From Limnoperna fortunei (taxonomy: Eukaryota; Mollusca; Bivalvia; Mytilida; Modiolidae): a DNA stretch of 64,000 nt. Below the pieces are notes generated by a model. The model saw only the letters and a list, made by a program, of their open reading frames with translations, ran no database searches and was not told the origin of the DNA. Position 1 is the stretch's first letter. Each line of letters opens with the position of its first letter. Of the stretch, positions 24,307 to 35,412 are shown piece by piece. The translations under genes were made by a program, and so were the position numbers. The stretch spans positions 67,973,944-68,037,943 of the forward strand of contig OX104113.1 in assembly GCA_944474755.1 (NCBI GenBank), read 5' to 3'.

Positions 24307-24597
24307 TTGCTTTTATACTGGTTGCAAAAAAGGAAACAGTTTTGTTTACTTATGGTAAAAATGCAGCCTCCTACAAATAAGTTGGACAAGGGACCCTCCA
24401 ATGACCCAGCCCATGAAATGATAAGTTCTGAGAGATATTTAGAATCATTAGGTTTGTTCGAAAACACCAACAATTTTTATAACAATAATTGTTTGAGCCT
24501 TGAACAACTTCAACTGCAAACGTATCAATCATACCATACCACTGACACTGACTGTCACAGTTTATTTGAAGAAATTCTACGTTTTCACTTAAACTGA
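24307..24597 (+). CDS. Unrecognised open frame in duplication copy 1
   Basis: The frame encodes up to 96 residues; the likelier start is the ATG at 24352 or 24361. The content is polar, with N- and Q-rich stretches (ENTNNFYNNN; LEQLQLQTYQ), and ends EEILRFHLN. No domain is recognised. An acceptor-like AG precedes it (AAAGGAAACAG at about 24341), so it could be an exon. The last 35 bases form one arm of an inverted repeat, which argues that part of the frame belongs to a repeat. An identical copy is at 26812-27102. Confidence 0.3.
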   Translation: MLLYWLQKRKQFCLLMVKMQPPTNKLDKGPSNDPAHEMISSERYLESLGLFENTNNFYNNNCLSLEQLQLQTYQSYHTTDTDCHSLFEEILRFHLN

Positions 24598-24745
24598 CCG
24601 TATGCTTGCGGATGTGCTAAGCTTATTTCCACAATGTCAGTGGTATGGTCAGTATGCTTTCCGATGTGGTAAGCTTATTTCCACAGACTAAGGTCATTCT
24701 AAGTGAAAATGTAGAATTTCTTCAAATAAATTAAATTCAATGTTT
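24534..24745. repeat. Inverted repeat with nested direct repeats
   Basis: TTTATTTGAAGAAATTCTAC and TTTTCACTTA (24564 on) pair with TAAGTGAAAATGTAGAATTT at 24709-24740. Inside, CCATACCACTGACA pairs with TGTCAGTGGTATGG, and TAAGCTTATTTCCACA occurs twice in the same direction. The second duplication copy has the same structure at +2505. Confidence 0.8.
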
Positions 24746-25678
24746 ACAAACTGAGCATGATACGTTAAAAGCCCGGGTGCATACAGGTACAGAAATATAC
24801 AATATTAGTTTATTGTCAGAAAATAAACTTTATATTTTCTGACAATGTAAGAATATTGTTTTTATTCTGCAACCAGAAAGACTAAATTACTCCTAATCCA
24901 TTATATTTCATCAAATGTTTAATTTTAATTTTTTTTTCAAAGATCCTTCTTTCCAATAAGCCCCAAAAGTAGAACCAACAAGAAAAAAGCCAAAGAAAAA
25001 AAATTACAAAGAAATACACTATTTTATGGGGAACTACACTACACGAGTTGCAAAGGTCATTAATTGTGTTGTTGTTCCAGATGGATAGGTGCCAGTCTGT
25101 TAAGTTTCGTACAAAATCTAATTCTTGCTTGAAATGAATAAATTTGGATACATTTCACTTCTAAAATATATGTGCATCATATAAACTTAATTTCAAACAG
25201 GTTCATTCAGAATTACAATTTGTATGCACAGCGAAAGTAGAACTACTTTGGTTCTTTTAAGCACTACTTTTGTAATTACTACGGCATCAACTGATTGGCT
25301 AGAGGTTAACCTTAATCTATTATCATATATTTAGTATAAAGATATATTTGTTTTTGAATATATGATACTGCAGGATGAGATATGGATTTATTTGAAAATT
25401 GCAATTTAAAGTATATGATAAAAACTAACGATATCACATCGCGTATCAACCCTAGACCCATATCTGACCTCAATGCTGTCAGAAGATATGGAGATCAGTT
25501 AAATACGGGATGTGATAAGTCATTTTAACATCATAATATTGTAAGATGAAAAGTACACTTAATAAAAAAGAGAATTCCTCATTTCAGAAAATGCAACCAC
25601 CTATGCATTCTCCCTCTGTTTATACGAATACAAAATATGTAAAATATCATAAAATAAATGATTTTTCAGTCTAGTCAG

Positions 25679-26730
25679 TACGGAAGCCATAAAGGGACAT
25701 GCAAAAAAAAAAAAATATTAATCCGAGATCTCGGATTACTAATCCGTTATCTCAGTTTACTAATCCGAGATCTCGGATTACTAATCCGAGATCTCGGTTT
25801 AATAATCCGTTATCTCGGTTTACCAATACGAGATCTCGGTTTACAAATCCGAGATCTCGGTTTACAAATCCGTTATCTCGGTTTACCAATCCGAGATCTC
25901 GGTTTACAAATCCGTTATCTCGGTTTACCAATCCGAGATCTCGGTTTAATAATCCGTTATCTCTGTTTACCAATCCGAGATCTCGGTTTACAAATCCGTT
26001 ATCTCGGTTTACCAATCCGAGATCTCGGTTTAATAATCCGTTATCTCGGTTTACCAATCCGAGATCTCGGTTTACAAATCGGTTATCTCGGTTTACAAAT
26101 CCGTTATCTCGGTTTACCAATCCGAGATCTCGGTTTACCAATCCGAGATCTCGGTTTACTAATCCGAGATCTCGGTTTACCAATCCGAGATCTCGGTTTA
26201 CTAATCCGTTATCTCGGTTTACTAATCCGAGATCTCGGTTTAATAATCCGTTATCTCGGTTTACCAATCCGAGATCTCGGTTTACAAATCCGAGATCTCG
26301 GTTTACAAATCCGTTATCTCGGTTTACCAATCCGAGATCTCGGTTTACAAATCCGTTATCTCGGTTTACCAATCCGAGATCTCGGTTTACCAATCCGAGA
26401 TCTCGGTTTAATAATCCGTTATCTCGGTTTACCAATCCGAGATCTCGGTTTACAAATCCGTTATCTCGGTTTACCAATCCGATTGGTAAACCGAGATCTC
26501 GGATTAGTAAACCGAGATCTCGGATTGGTAATCCGAGATCTCGGATTGGTAAACCGAGATCTCGGATTGGTAAACCGAGATCACGGATTAGTAAACCGAA
26601 ATCTCGGATTGGTAAACCGAGATAACGGATTAGTAAACCGAGATCTCGGATTGGTAAACTGAGATAACGGATTAGTAATCCGAGATCTCGGATTAATATT
26701 TTTTTTGCATGTCCCTTTATGGCTTCCGTA
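25679..26730. mobile_element. TIR palindromic minisatellite element, second copy
   Basis: The same element as 23175-24225 at the same place in the duplicated unit, with the same flanking AGTCAG and the orientation flip at about 26479. The insertion therefore predates the 2.5-kb duplication. Confidence 0.85.
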
Positions 26731-26811
26731 AGTCAGTGAATGTAAAATATAGTAAAAAATAAATTATTTTTCAGTCGTCAGTGAAAGGGGAATAACCTGT
26801 ATTAAAAATAT

Positions 26812-27102
26812 TTGCTTTTATACTGGTTGCAAAAAAGGAAACAGTTTTGTTTACTTATGGTAAAAATGCAGCCTCCTACAAATAAGTTGGACAAGGGACC
26901 CTCCAATGACCCAGCCCATGAAATGATAAGTTCTGAGAGATATTTAGAATCATTAGGTTTGTTCGAAAACACCAACAATTTTTATAACAATAATTGTTTG
27001 AGCCTTGAACAACTTCAACTGCAAACGTATCAATCATACCATACCACTGACACTGACTGTCACAGTTTATTTGAAGAAATTCTACGTTTTCACTTAAACT
27101 GA
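26812..27102 (+). CDS. Unrecognised open frame in duplication copy 2
   Basis: Identical in translation to the frame at 24307-24597; see that entry. Identity here reflects the recency of the duplication and not selection. Confidence 0.25.
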   Translation: MLLYWLQKRKQFCLLMVKMQPPTNKLDKGPSNDPAHEMISSERYLESLGLFENTNNFYNNNCLSLEQLQLQTYQSYHTTDTDCHSLFEEILRFHLN

Positions 27103-27383
27103 CCGTATGCTTGCGGATGTGCTAAGCTTATTTCCACAATGTCAGTGGTATGGTCAGTATGCTTTCCGATGTGGTAAGCTTATTTCCACAGACTAAGGTC
27201 ATTCTAAGTGAAAATGTAGAATTTCTTCAAATAAATTAAATTCAATGTTTACAAACTGAGCATGATACGTTAAAAGCCCGGGTGCATACAGGTATAGAAA
27301 TATACAATATTAGTTTATTGTCAGAAAATAAACTTTATATTTTCTGACAATGTAAGAATATTGTTTTTATTCTGCAACCAGAA

Positions 27384-28010
27384 AATACTTTTAATACTAA
27401 TGGAAAACATGAAAAAGTATACTTCTAGCTGATTTTGTACTTGAAATTTTAGGAGCATATTCGAATGATAGCCTGATGCCACAAACAAATATCGTATTCG
27501 ACAACATGCCGCAAACCAGAACAGAATACTAAATATCGTTAGAAGAAAGGCAAGGGAACCAGGAGTGACGTCATTATTTACAAATAAAGCTTTGCTTTAT
27601 TCGTAGGGTCGTATTTGTATAGTTGAAGTGGTAGTTGCAGAATAAAAGACAACTTTTGTACACAATATTTTCATACATCCCAATGCTCTGGATTTTGCCC
27701 AGAGGTTCCGGAATTTGTACCCCTGTCCGGGGTACTGGGAAGGTCGTTGGAATCTCCTGGTTTCTTCTTTTTTAAAGAAAAAAGCAGAAAGTCTAAATTA
27801 TTTTTTTAATTGTGTTAGAATGGCTATTTCTTTATTAAGAATAAACAAAATAAAAGCGTATGTCAGCTCAAAAAAATTTATAAGTAAATATTTTTACTAT
27901 GGAGACCCTTCAAAAAGCATATATTCTAAAATCATTTTTTGGAGACCCCAAGGGGCCCCTACCAGGGCTTTTGCCATGCATGCACTTTCGACCTTGAGCA
28001 GTCCCCAGTT
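27384..28010. other. No feature recognised
   Basis: An open frame at 27715-28029 (104 codons) starts with an RT-free, unrecognised sequence and is rejected as a gene. GACCCCAAGGGGCCCCTACC at about 27945 is a GC-rich spot. Confidence 0.35.
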
Positions 28011-28011
28011 C

Positions 28012-28215
28012 AAGAAAAGAAGTAATTAAAAAATGGTTTACTTGATTAAATAAAGGTTCATTATATATATTTGTTTTATATTGTAGAAATGAACATAATT
28101 AAGACCATATTTTTACATAATATATCATTTAGTTGACAATTTCGAGCAGTTTGACGATGTTTACATAGGATGCAATGGCCTACAGTGAAGAGAAGTACGA
28201 GAGAAACATAAATAA
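28012..28215 (+). pseudogene. Inverted, decayed copy of the 32889-33075 first exon
   Basis: AGAAGTAATTAAAAAATGG, then GATTAAATAAAGGTTC and ACAATTTCGAGCAGTTTGAC match the reverse complement of 32885-33075. The frame shared with that exon reads VDNFEQFDDVY, but the ATG of the other copy is GTT here, and a stop follows shortly. The splice donor GTAAGT of the other copy is changed to GTACGA. Confidence 0.6.
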
Positions 28216-28584
28216 TGTATCCATATGTTAGTGCATACACAATTTATATTGTTAAATAACCTTTAACATGTTTAACAGACTTAGATTTATAATAACCGAC
28301 TTTAATTCATCCAAATTTGTTTGATGTAAATTCAATATGGCGATTGACAAAACTGAACAGTAAATACAGGGTGATTTTGGGGGTGGATCTGTGTAAAGTA
28401 CGGCATGACACAATTTCTGATATATATTGTTATATTGTTTTTATTGCATAAATCACAGTAGGTTTCTTTGGTCCGTTTCTTCTCCTAGTCAGTAGTTAAA
28501 TAAATATCAAAGAAAATAATTTAAAATTGACCAAGGAAAGAAATTTTGAGCTTTTGAACAGTAGTCTAAGCAATATGCGGAAGA

Positions 28585-28638
28585 TTTTTGTCTCGCCTGC
28601 GACGAAAGTCGCTGGAGGCGAGACATATGTATGGGAAT

Positions 28639-28695
<57 letters not shown>

Positions 28696-30026
28696 TAAAC
28701 ACTTGACATCTTGCTTCATATCTTTGTAAGCTCAAGCCCTAGGTGCATCAAATTTGGTCCAGAGGTAGCTTATGATGAGTACTTGCCAGTCAGTCACCTG
28801 TCACCTGACCTTGACCTCAATTTCACGGTCCAGCGACTACGTTAAAGTTTTTGGGTTACGACAGTTCCTCTGTAACTACGCATGGTAGGATGACAATATT
28901 TGGTGTATAGGTTGCTGATGACTAGTACATGACTGTCTGGTAGGTGTCACCTGACCTTGACCTCAATTTCACGGTCCAGCGACTACGTTAAAGTTTTTGG
29001 GTTACGACAGTTCCTCTGTAACTACGCATGGTAGGATGACAATATTTGGTGTATAGGTTGCTGATGACTTGTACATGACTGTCTGGTAGGTGTCACCTGA
29101 CCTTGACCTCAATTTCACGGTCCAGCGACTATGTTAAAGTTTTTGGGTTACGACAGTTCCTCTGTAACTATGCATGGTAGGATGACAATATTTGGTGTAT
29201 AGGTTGCTGATGACTAGTACATGACTGTCTGGTAGGTGTCACCTGACCTTGACCTCAATTTCACGGTCCAGCGACTACGTTAAAGTTTTTGGGTTACGAC
29301 AGTTCCTCTGTAACTACGCATGGTAGGATGACAATATTTGGTGTATAGGTTGCTGATGACTTGTACATGACTGTCTGGTAGGTGTCACCTGACCTTGACC
29401 TCAATTTCACGGTCCAGCGACTATGTTAAAGTTTTTGGGTTACGACAGTTCCTCTGTAACTATGCATGGTAGGATGACAATATTTGGTGTATAGGTTGCT
29501 GATGACTAGTACATGACTGTCTGGTAGGTGTCACCTGACCTTGACCTCAATTTCACGGTCCAGCGACTACGTTAAAGTTTTTGGGTTACGACAGTTCCTC
29601 TGTAACTACGCATGGTAGGATGACAATATTTGGTGTATAGGTTGCTGATGACTTGTACATGACTGTCTGGTAGGTGTCACCTGACCTTGACCTCAATTTC
29701 ACGGTCCAGCGACTACGTTAAAGTTTTTGGGTTACGACAGTTCCTCTGTAATTACGCATGGTAGGATGACAATATTTGGTGTATAGGTTGCTGATGACTG
29801 TCTGGTAGGTGTCACCTGACCTTGACCTCAATTTCACGGTCCATTGACTACGTTAAAGTTTTTGGGTTACGGCTGTTCCCCTGCAACTATGCAGTGTATG
29901 GTGACAATATTTTGTATACAGGCCGCTGCTGATATTTAATGCTATTTACGTAATGCTTATGACGAAATTTATTTTCGTTACTGATGCGGAATACAGGCGA
30001 GACGTTTTTCTGTGTCCACACTTGTT
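28585..30026 (-). mobile_element. Helentron-like HINE, family 1, with tandem array
   Basis: Read on the minus strand: the 5' end AACAAGTGTGGACACAGAAA; a subterminal repeat GTCTCGCCTG (plus-strand CAGGCGAGAC at 29994-30003); a conserved leader; an array of eight ~147-bp units (CACCTGACCTTGACCTCAAT...); a (GGC) tract; and a 3' hairpin whose stem is again GTCTCGCC/GGCGAGAC (28590-28622). Subterminal inverted repeats, a 3' palindrome and central tandem units are hallmarks of non-autonomous Helentrons known from bivalves. No Rep/helicase is present. Some units alternate in two variants, giving a ~294-bp higher-order period. Confidence 0.75.
28641..28694. repeat. (GGC)18 trinucleotide repeat
   Basis: About 18 uninterrupted GGC units lie just inside the 3' hairpin of the HINE. 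The sister copy at about 30410 has only GGTGGCGGCGGCGAC. It gives rise to spurious poly-proline and poly-arginine frames. Confidence 0.95.
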
Positions 30027-30350
30027 TTAGTCTTGTTATTTATTAAACTAACAATTTTGTTGACGACCCGATTAAGTATAATTGATCATTGTGCATTATT
30101 TTGTTTAACCAGGGAAAGTGGTGTTAGTTAGATTGTGATGTCTTAATTTAGAATCAAGCGAGTGACAACAACAATGTAATTCAAATTAATTAACAGAGGT
30201 TGCATTTATATAAAACAACATGTCAAGATGTTTGAGTAGAGCTCAAAACTGATTTAGTTTCTCAAAATTACAGTTCAGCTTGGTTTGTTCATAATAAATA
30301 TTGTGAAAATGTTTAAAAAATTTTAGCAGACATTTTGGCTTTCATTGTGG

Positions 30351-32351
30351 TTTTTGTCTCGCCTGCAACGAAAGTCGCTGGAGGCGAGACATATGTATGG
30401 GAATCCGGTGGCGGCGGCGACGTAAACACTTGACATCTTGCTTCATATCTTTGTAAGCCCAAGCCCTAGGTCCATCAAATTTGGTCCAGAGGTAGCTTAT
30501 GATGAGTACTTGCCAGTCAGTCACCTGTCACCTGACCTTGACCTCAGTTTCACAGTCCAGTGACTACGTTAAAGTTTTTGGGTTACGACAGTTCCTCTGT
30601 AACTACGCATGGTAGGATGACAATATTTGGTGTATAGGTTGCTGATGACTAGTACATGACTGTCTGGTAGGTGTCACCTGACCTTGACCACCTCAATTTC
30701 ACGGTCCAGCGACTGCGTTAAAGTTTTTGGGTATCGATAGTTCCTCTGTAACTACGCATGGTAGGATGACAATATTTGGTATATAGGTTGCTGATGACTA
30801 GTACATGACTGTCTGGTAGGTGTCACCTGACCTTGACCTCAATTTCACGGTCCAGCGACTACGTTTAAGTTTTTGGGTTACGACAGTTCCTCTGTAACTA
30901 CGCATGGTAGGATGACAATATTTGGTGTATAGGTTGCTGATGACTAGTAAATGACTGTCTGGTAGGTGTCACCTGACCTTGACCTCAATTTCATGGTCCA
31001 GCGACTACGTTAAAGTTTTTGGGTTAGGACAGTTCCTCTGTAACTACGCATGGTAGGATGACAATATTTGGTATATTGGTTGCTGATGACTAGTACATGA
31101 CTGTCTGGTAGGTGTCACCTGACCTTGACCTCAATTTCACGGTCCAGCGACTACGTTAAAGTTTTTGGGTTACGACAGTTCCTCTGTAACTACGCATGGT
31201 AGGATGACAATATTTGGTGTATAGGTTGCTGATGACTAGTACATGACTGTCTGGTAGGTGTCACCTGACCTTGACCTCAATTTCACGGTCCAGCGACTAC
31301 GTTAGAGTGTTTGGGTTATGACAGTTCCTCTGTAACTACGCATGGTAGGATGACAATATTTGGTGTATAGGTTGCTGATGACTAGTACATGACTGTCTGG
31401 TAGGTGTCACCTGACCTTGACCTCAATTTCACGGTCCAGCGACTACGTTAAAGTTTTTGGGTTACGACAGTTCCTCTGTAACTACGCATGGTAGGATGAC
31501 AATATTTGGTGTATAGGTTGCCGATGACTAGTACATGAATGTCTGGTAGGTGTCACCTGACCTTGACCTCAATTTCACAGTCCAGCGACAACGTTAAAGT
31601 TTTTGGGTTACGACAGTTCCTCTGTAACTACACATGGTAGGATGACAATATTTGGTGTATAGGTTGCTGATGACTAGTACATGACTGTCTGGTAGGTGTC
31701 ACCTGACCTTGACATCAATTTCATGGTCCAGCGACTACGTTAAAGTTTTTGGGTAACAATAGTTCCTCTGTAACTACGCATGGTAGGATGACAATATTTG
31801 GTATATAGGTTGCTGATGAATAGTACATGACTGTCTGGTAGGTGTCACCTGACCTTGACCTCAATTTCACGGTCCAGCGACTACGTTAAAGTTTTTGGGT
31901 TACGACAGTTCCTCTGTAACTACGCATGGTAGGATGACAATATTTGGTGTATAGGTTGCTGATGACTAGTACATGACTGTCAGGTAGGTGTCACCTGACC
32001 TTGACCTCAATTTCACTGTTCAGCGACTACGTTAAAGTTTTTGGGTTATGACAGTTCCTCTGTAACTACGCATGGTAGGATGACAATATTTGGTGTATAG
32101 GTTGCTGATGACTAGTACATGACTGTCTGGTAGGTTCCACCTGACCTTGACCTCAATTTCACGGTCCAGTGACTACGTTAAAGTTTTTGGGTTATGGCTG
32201 TTCCCCTGTAACTACGCAGGGTATGGTGACAATATTTTGTATACAGGCTGCTGCTGATATTTAATGCTATTTACGTAATGCTTATGACGAAATTTATTTT
32301 CGTTACTGATGCGGAATGCAGGCGAGACGTTTTTCTGTGTCCACACTTGTT
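30351..32351 (-). mobile_element. Helentron-like HINE, family 1, second copy
   Basis: Same ends and order as 28585-30026: the hairpin side TTTTTGTCTCGCC at 30351, CAGGCGAGAC at 32319-32328 and the CCACACTTGTT terminus at 32351. The array has twelve ~146-bp units without the two-variant alternation. One unit carries a 3-bp insertion (GACCACCTC at about 30687). Confidence 0.75.
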
Positions 32352-32359
32352 ATAACAAA

Positions 32360-32880
32360 TCTATACGTCTATAATGTAATATAACTTTAAAAAAAAATTT
32401 AGCAAGACAGGAGAATCACAGACAATACTTACTGTTTAACAACTTAATTTGGGGGGTCACTTAAAATTATATACAATAACTTATGAAATCACAAAATTTT
32501 TAAGTAAAATTTTTACATTTCAGGCAATAAATGGGGGGGAGGGGGTCTACAATAATTTAGTTTAAAAAATTAATGGGCCCACCTCCCTATAGTTCATAGC
32601 CTTGACGTGGCATGGGAGCTCTTCCATTATATATTTTATTCATTGTGTATAATGGTCGTCCAATATGAAATGCCAATCCGGAATTGAACTGGTAATTGTG
32701 GTGTAATTTTAAGCACAATTGTTTACACAATGTACGAGAGTGTACACATGGTTTACTTTCTATGGAAACACTCTTTTTTATGGTTTTAATAAAAAAATTT
32801 CACCCAAAGTGTTCTTTGTGATAAAATTGTTCATAATAATACTTATTACATAATAAACATCATTTGTGAAACATTATACA
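32360..32880. other. No feature recognised
   Basis: AT-rich spacer between the second HINE and the candidate first exon. A G-rich spot (GGGGGGGAGGGGG) lies near 32535. Confidence 0.4.
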
Positions 32881-32888
32881 GAACTTAC

Positions 32889-32949
32889 TTCTCTCTACTG
32901 TCAGCCATAACAACCTATAAATATCGTCGAACTGTTCGAAATCGTCCAT
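32889..32949 (-). CDS. Candidate first coding exon (MDDFEQFDD...)
   Basis: On the minus strand an ATG at 32949-32947 opens 20 codons, starting MDDFEQFDDIY and ending LTVER, and the exon ends in a good donor (A|GTAAGT at 32888). A 5' leader of at least 120 bases is inferred. A diverged inverted copy of the same segment lies at 28012-28215; there the FEQFDD codons persist but the ATG and the donor are lost, which suggests this copy is the functional one. Later exons would lie at lower coordinates and were not identified. The protein is unnamed. Confidence 0.4.
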
Positions 32950-33145
32950 TCACACACAAAAAATATTGAAATAAGGTCGTATTTTAGTTAATGTATACAA
33001 AATATAACAAATGCATTTATAAGAAACCTTTATTTAATCGAAAAAACAATTTTTTAATTACTTCTCTTCACTTCTCTGTACTTCTCTGCGTTTAGTAGGA
33101 CCCGTTGGCAAGTATGTATTTTTTGGTCAGAAATACAGTAGAGAC

Positions 33146-33396
33146 AACAAGTGTGGACTGTGATCACGCTCACAAAGGGATACCCCGCTTCGCTTTCAAG
33201 TCCAATTATCTGCCCTTAATGATATCCGAGGTCAATAAAAATCCTTAATGCACATCTACATATAATGTACTTTCTTTATGCTAAGTTTCATTCAATTTCA
33301 TAAAGCGAGGAGTTGTGCTTGCAAGGGATGTGGACAGACGGACAGACAGACGGGGTGATTCCTATATACCCCTAAACAAGTTTGCGGGGGTATTAA
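33146..33396 (+). mobile_element. Short Helentron-like HINE, family 2
   Basis: 5' terminus AACAAGTGTGG at 33146; subterminal GATACCCCGC at 33179-33188; body with GATGTGGACAGACGGACAGA; 3' hairpin ATACCCC (33366-33372) / GCGGGGGTAT (33384-33393). The subterminal repeat and hairpin stem match each other but not those of family 1, while the first 11 bases are shared. A related copy is at 41151-41432. Confidence 0.75.
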
Positions 33397-33521
33397 AATT
33401 TATGTCCACAAAATACTACAGCCACACAACCCTACAATGATCCAGATAAGAAAACTGTTAATGGTGCCATGTTAAATAATACTAAGTGGCTATTTGTCAG
33501 GCTAGACAGAAGAATACTTAC

Positions 33522-33842
33522 CAGTCTAAATCATCAGGCATTTGAAATATCTAGGCCATTTTCCAGCAGCACCAGCCCTCATCATCTCTGATGACACATA
33601 AAGTCTGAAATTTTTTTTATTTCTAATTGGGGACAAATTCTCTTCTAATAAAGAATTAAAATCTAGATAGGATCCATCTGTTTGAAATTCACACAAATGC
33701 AGCAATAGGAATTCCATGCAATATTTGTCAACTAGCCGGATAAATTGCCTGAGAGCTACATGTATTCTTCCAGCTAGACGGATAAGTAACCAAGGAGCTA
33801 TTCGAATGGCAAACCTTGACGATGATGCATCCTTATTAAGTT
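33522..33842 (-). CDS. Candidate exon with donor site
   Basis: The minus strand is open for about 105 codons from 33842 down to a TAG just before a good donor (GACTG|GTAAGT at 33521). In another frame an ATG at 33541-33539 gives MPDDLD followed directly by the donor, so the segment could be a 5' UTR plus a 20-base coding start. The longer frame (for example TDGSYLDFNSLLEENLSP) is not recognised. Chance frames of this length are expected a few times in the window, so only the donor argues for an exon. Confidence 0.25.
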
Positions 33843-33849
33843 TTCAAGC

Positions 33850-35410
33850 AAACAAACAATAACAATATTTCCTTGTATGAAGATGTAATAATATATGAAA
33901 TTGTCAGTCTGAAAATTTGACTTGAGCTTATTCTATGACGAATTGAGCCAGACAAATATCAACTGCTTATAAATAATATGTAAACCTGAATAGATTTATA
34001 AATTACAAACTTGTGCAGGATCAATGGACATCTAAAAAATCAGGAAAAAAAATGATTGTTAGTTTTTAAACCTAAATGAAGGCAATAACAATACAGAACA
34101 CCAAGAAAACTGTCTAAATGTAAAATGACAATCCACAATTCAAAGTCCAAGAAACCACCAAAAATATAGAATCTCCTACAGCAATGGTCCTGATTTGGTG
34201 CAGGCATTTCAAAAGAAATAGTGGGTTAAACCAGGTTTAATGGCATGCCAAACCTTCCTTTACTGTAAATGTGTGAGTGGTATGTTGATGGAAATTATTG
34301 GGTATCCCACACCACCAATCTCAAGTCTGAGTTTAGGTAGCATTTGCTTTATACAATCTTAATTGATTTTATTTTGGTATCTGCCACACAAAAAACTGAA
34401 TGCCATGCATATAGCTTGAAAGTATTGCTGATATTGGCATAAAAATTATGAAAATTATTGACTATCATTGATGATCTCTTAGAAAAAAATTAAATGTCTG
34501 GTCAACCTGGATATGCACATTGCACTTGTTATTAAGTCACTACATGAATTTTTAAACAAGAGGCCAATGCAATTTTGTGTGTACAGATTTTTTGAAATGT
34601 TCTTTAAATAAATCATGATTTTTGTATGTTATTTTTGAATATTTTTCTTAGCTGATTTTGTTTATTACAGGAGATTTTGCTACATTCAATCAATCAATAC
34701 ATCATATTTTACTATTTTTATTTTCATTCCAGTCCAAATTTGAACCTTTGCATCACCTTTGAAGAAATCACTTTGTCCCTTGCAACTAAACGTACAAGTT
34801 TTGACCTTTAACAGTTGTTCTGGACATTCCAACTCACTATCCAAGATAAAGTTGATCTTTTAAATAGTTGAAACTGCATAAATTTTAGAAAAGAAAATTA
34901 ACTGAAGCCTATGTACATGTAGAGAAAAAGATTCGTTTCAGATGTTTCTTGTTTTCTGAAATCTAACTTTTGCTGAATCAGATTGAATTAGATTGAAGCA
35001 TCAACATAGCATAAAGGGGTGGATCAAGTGAAAGGTTTAATTTTAATTTTTGAAACTACAGGGTTATTTATAATTAGTTTTGTCATTTGTAAAACTTGTC
35101 TGGTTCTGCTGAGAAAAATAGTATCTGGTAGCCAAATCCTGTATCCAAGTTTGTTACCATTACTAAAAATATTAAATGTATAAATATTTAATCTATTATT
35201 TTGAATGTTTAAAGATGCTGCATCTTCATTTTTGTACCAAAAATCAGTTAGTTTAAATTTTATACATTTGTTGAACAAAATATTAAAAAAACCCACAGTA
35301 ATGTAGTTTTAGTTCTTCATATTTTTGGTTACCAGAAAATGCCAGCAAGCTACATATTTTCCTAAATCCAGATTACTTTAGTGATATAGATATACTAAAA
35401 ATACTCAGTA
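33850..35410. other. Intergenic, with an old SINE tail at 34376-34450
   Basis: The fragment 34376-34450 keeps ACTGAATGCCATGCATATAG and a GCTGATATTGGC relic of the V-SINE tail (plus strand). The rest is AT-rich and unassigned; a 90-codon minus-strand frame at 35024-35296 has no recognisable content. Confidence 0.45.
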
Positions 35411-35412
35411 TT

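Larger units (their letters stand above)
22375..24878. repeat. 2.5-kb direct tandem duplication, copy 1
   Basis: From AGACTAAATTACTCCTAATC to TTCTGCAACCAGAA the sequence repeats almost base for base at an offset of 2504-2505. It contains two short coding-like frames (22439-22559, preceded by a strong pyrimidine tract and AG; and 22878-23024, ATG-started, 48 codons), the palindromic minisatellite element 23175-24225 and the open frame at 24307-24597. Confidence 0.95.
24879..27383. repeat. 2.5-kb direct tandem duplication, copy 2
   Basis: Near-identical to 22375-24878. Differences seen include one extra A in the A tract near 25710, ATACGAG for ATCCGAG near 25827, TTATCTCGG for TTATATCGG in the left arm, and GGTATAG for GGTACAG near 27293. 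No target duplication or separate element ends border the unit. It is either a very recent tandem duplication or an assembly artefact. Confidence 0.95.

Noticed and set aside
28496..28735. Poly-proline and poly-arginine proteins on the minus strand
   Set aside because: They are translations of the (GGC)18 tract inside a HINE.
30351..32351. CRISPR-like or centromeric satellite array
   Set aside because: The ~146-bp units are bounded by HINE ends and lack spacers; twelve copies are too few for a centromeric array claim.
35024..35296. 90-codon minus-strand frame as a GALM exon
   Set aside because: No GALM motif and it lies beyond the GALM stop and poly(A) signal.
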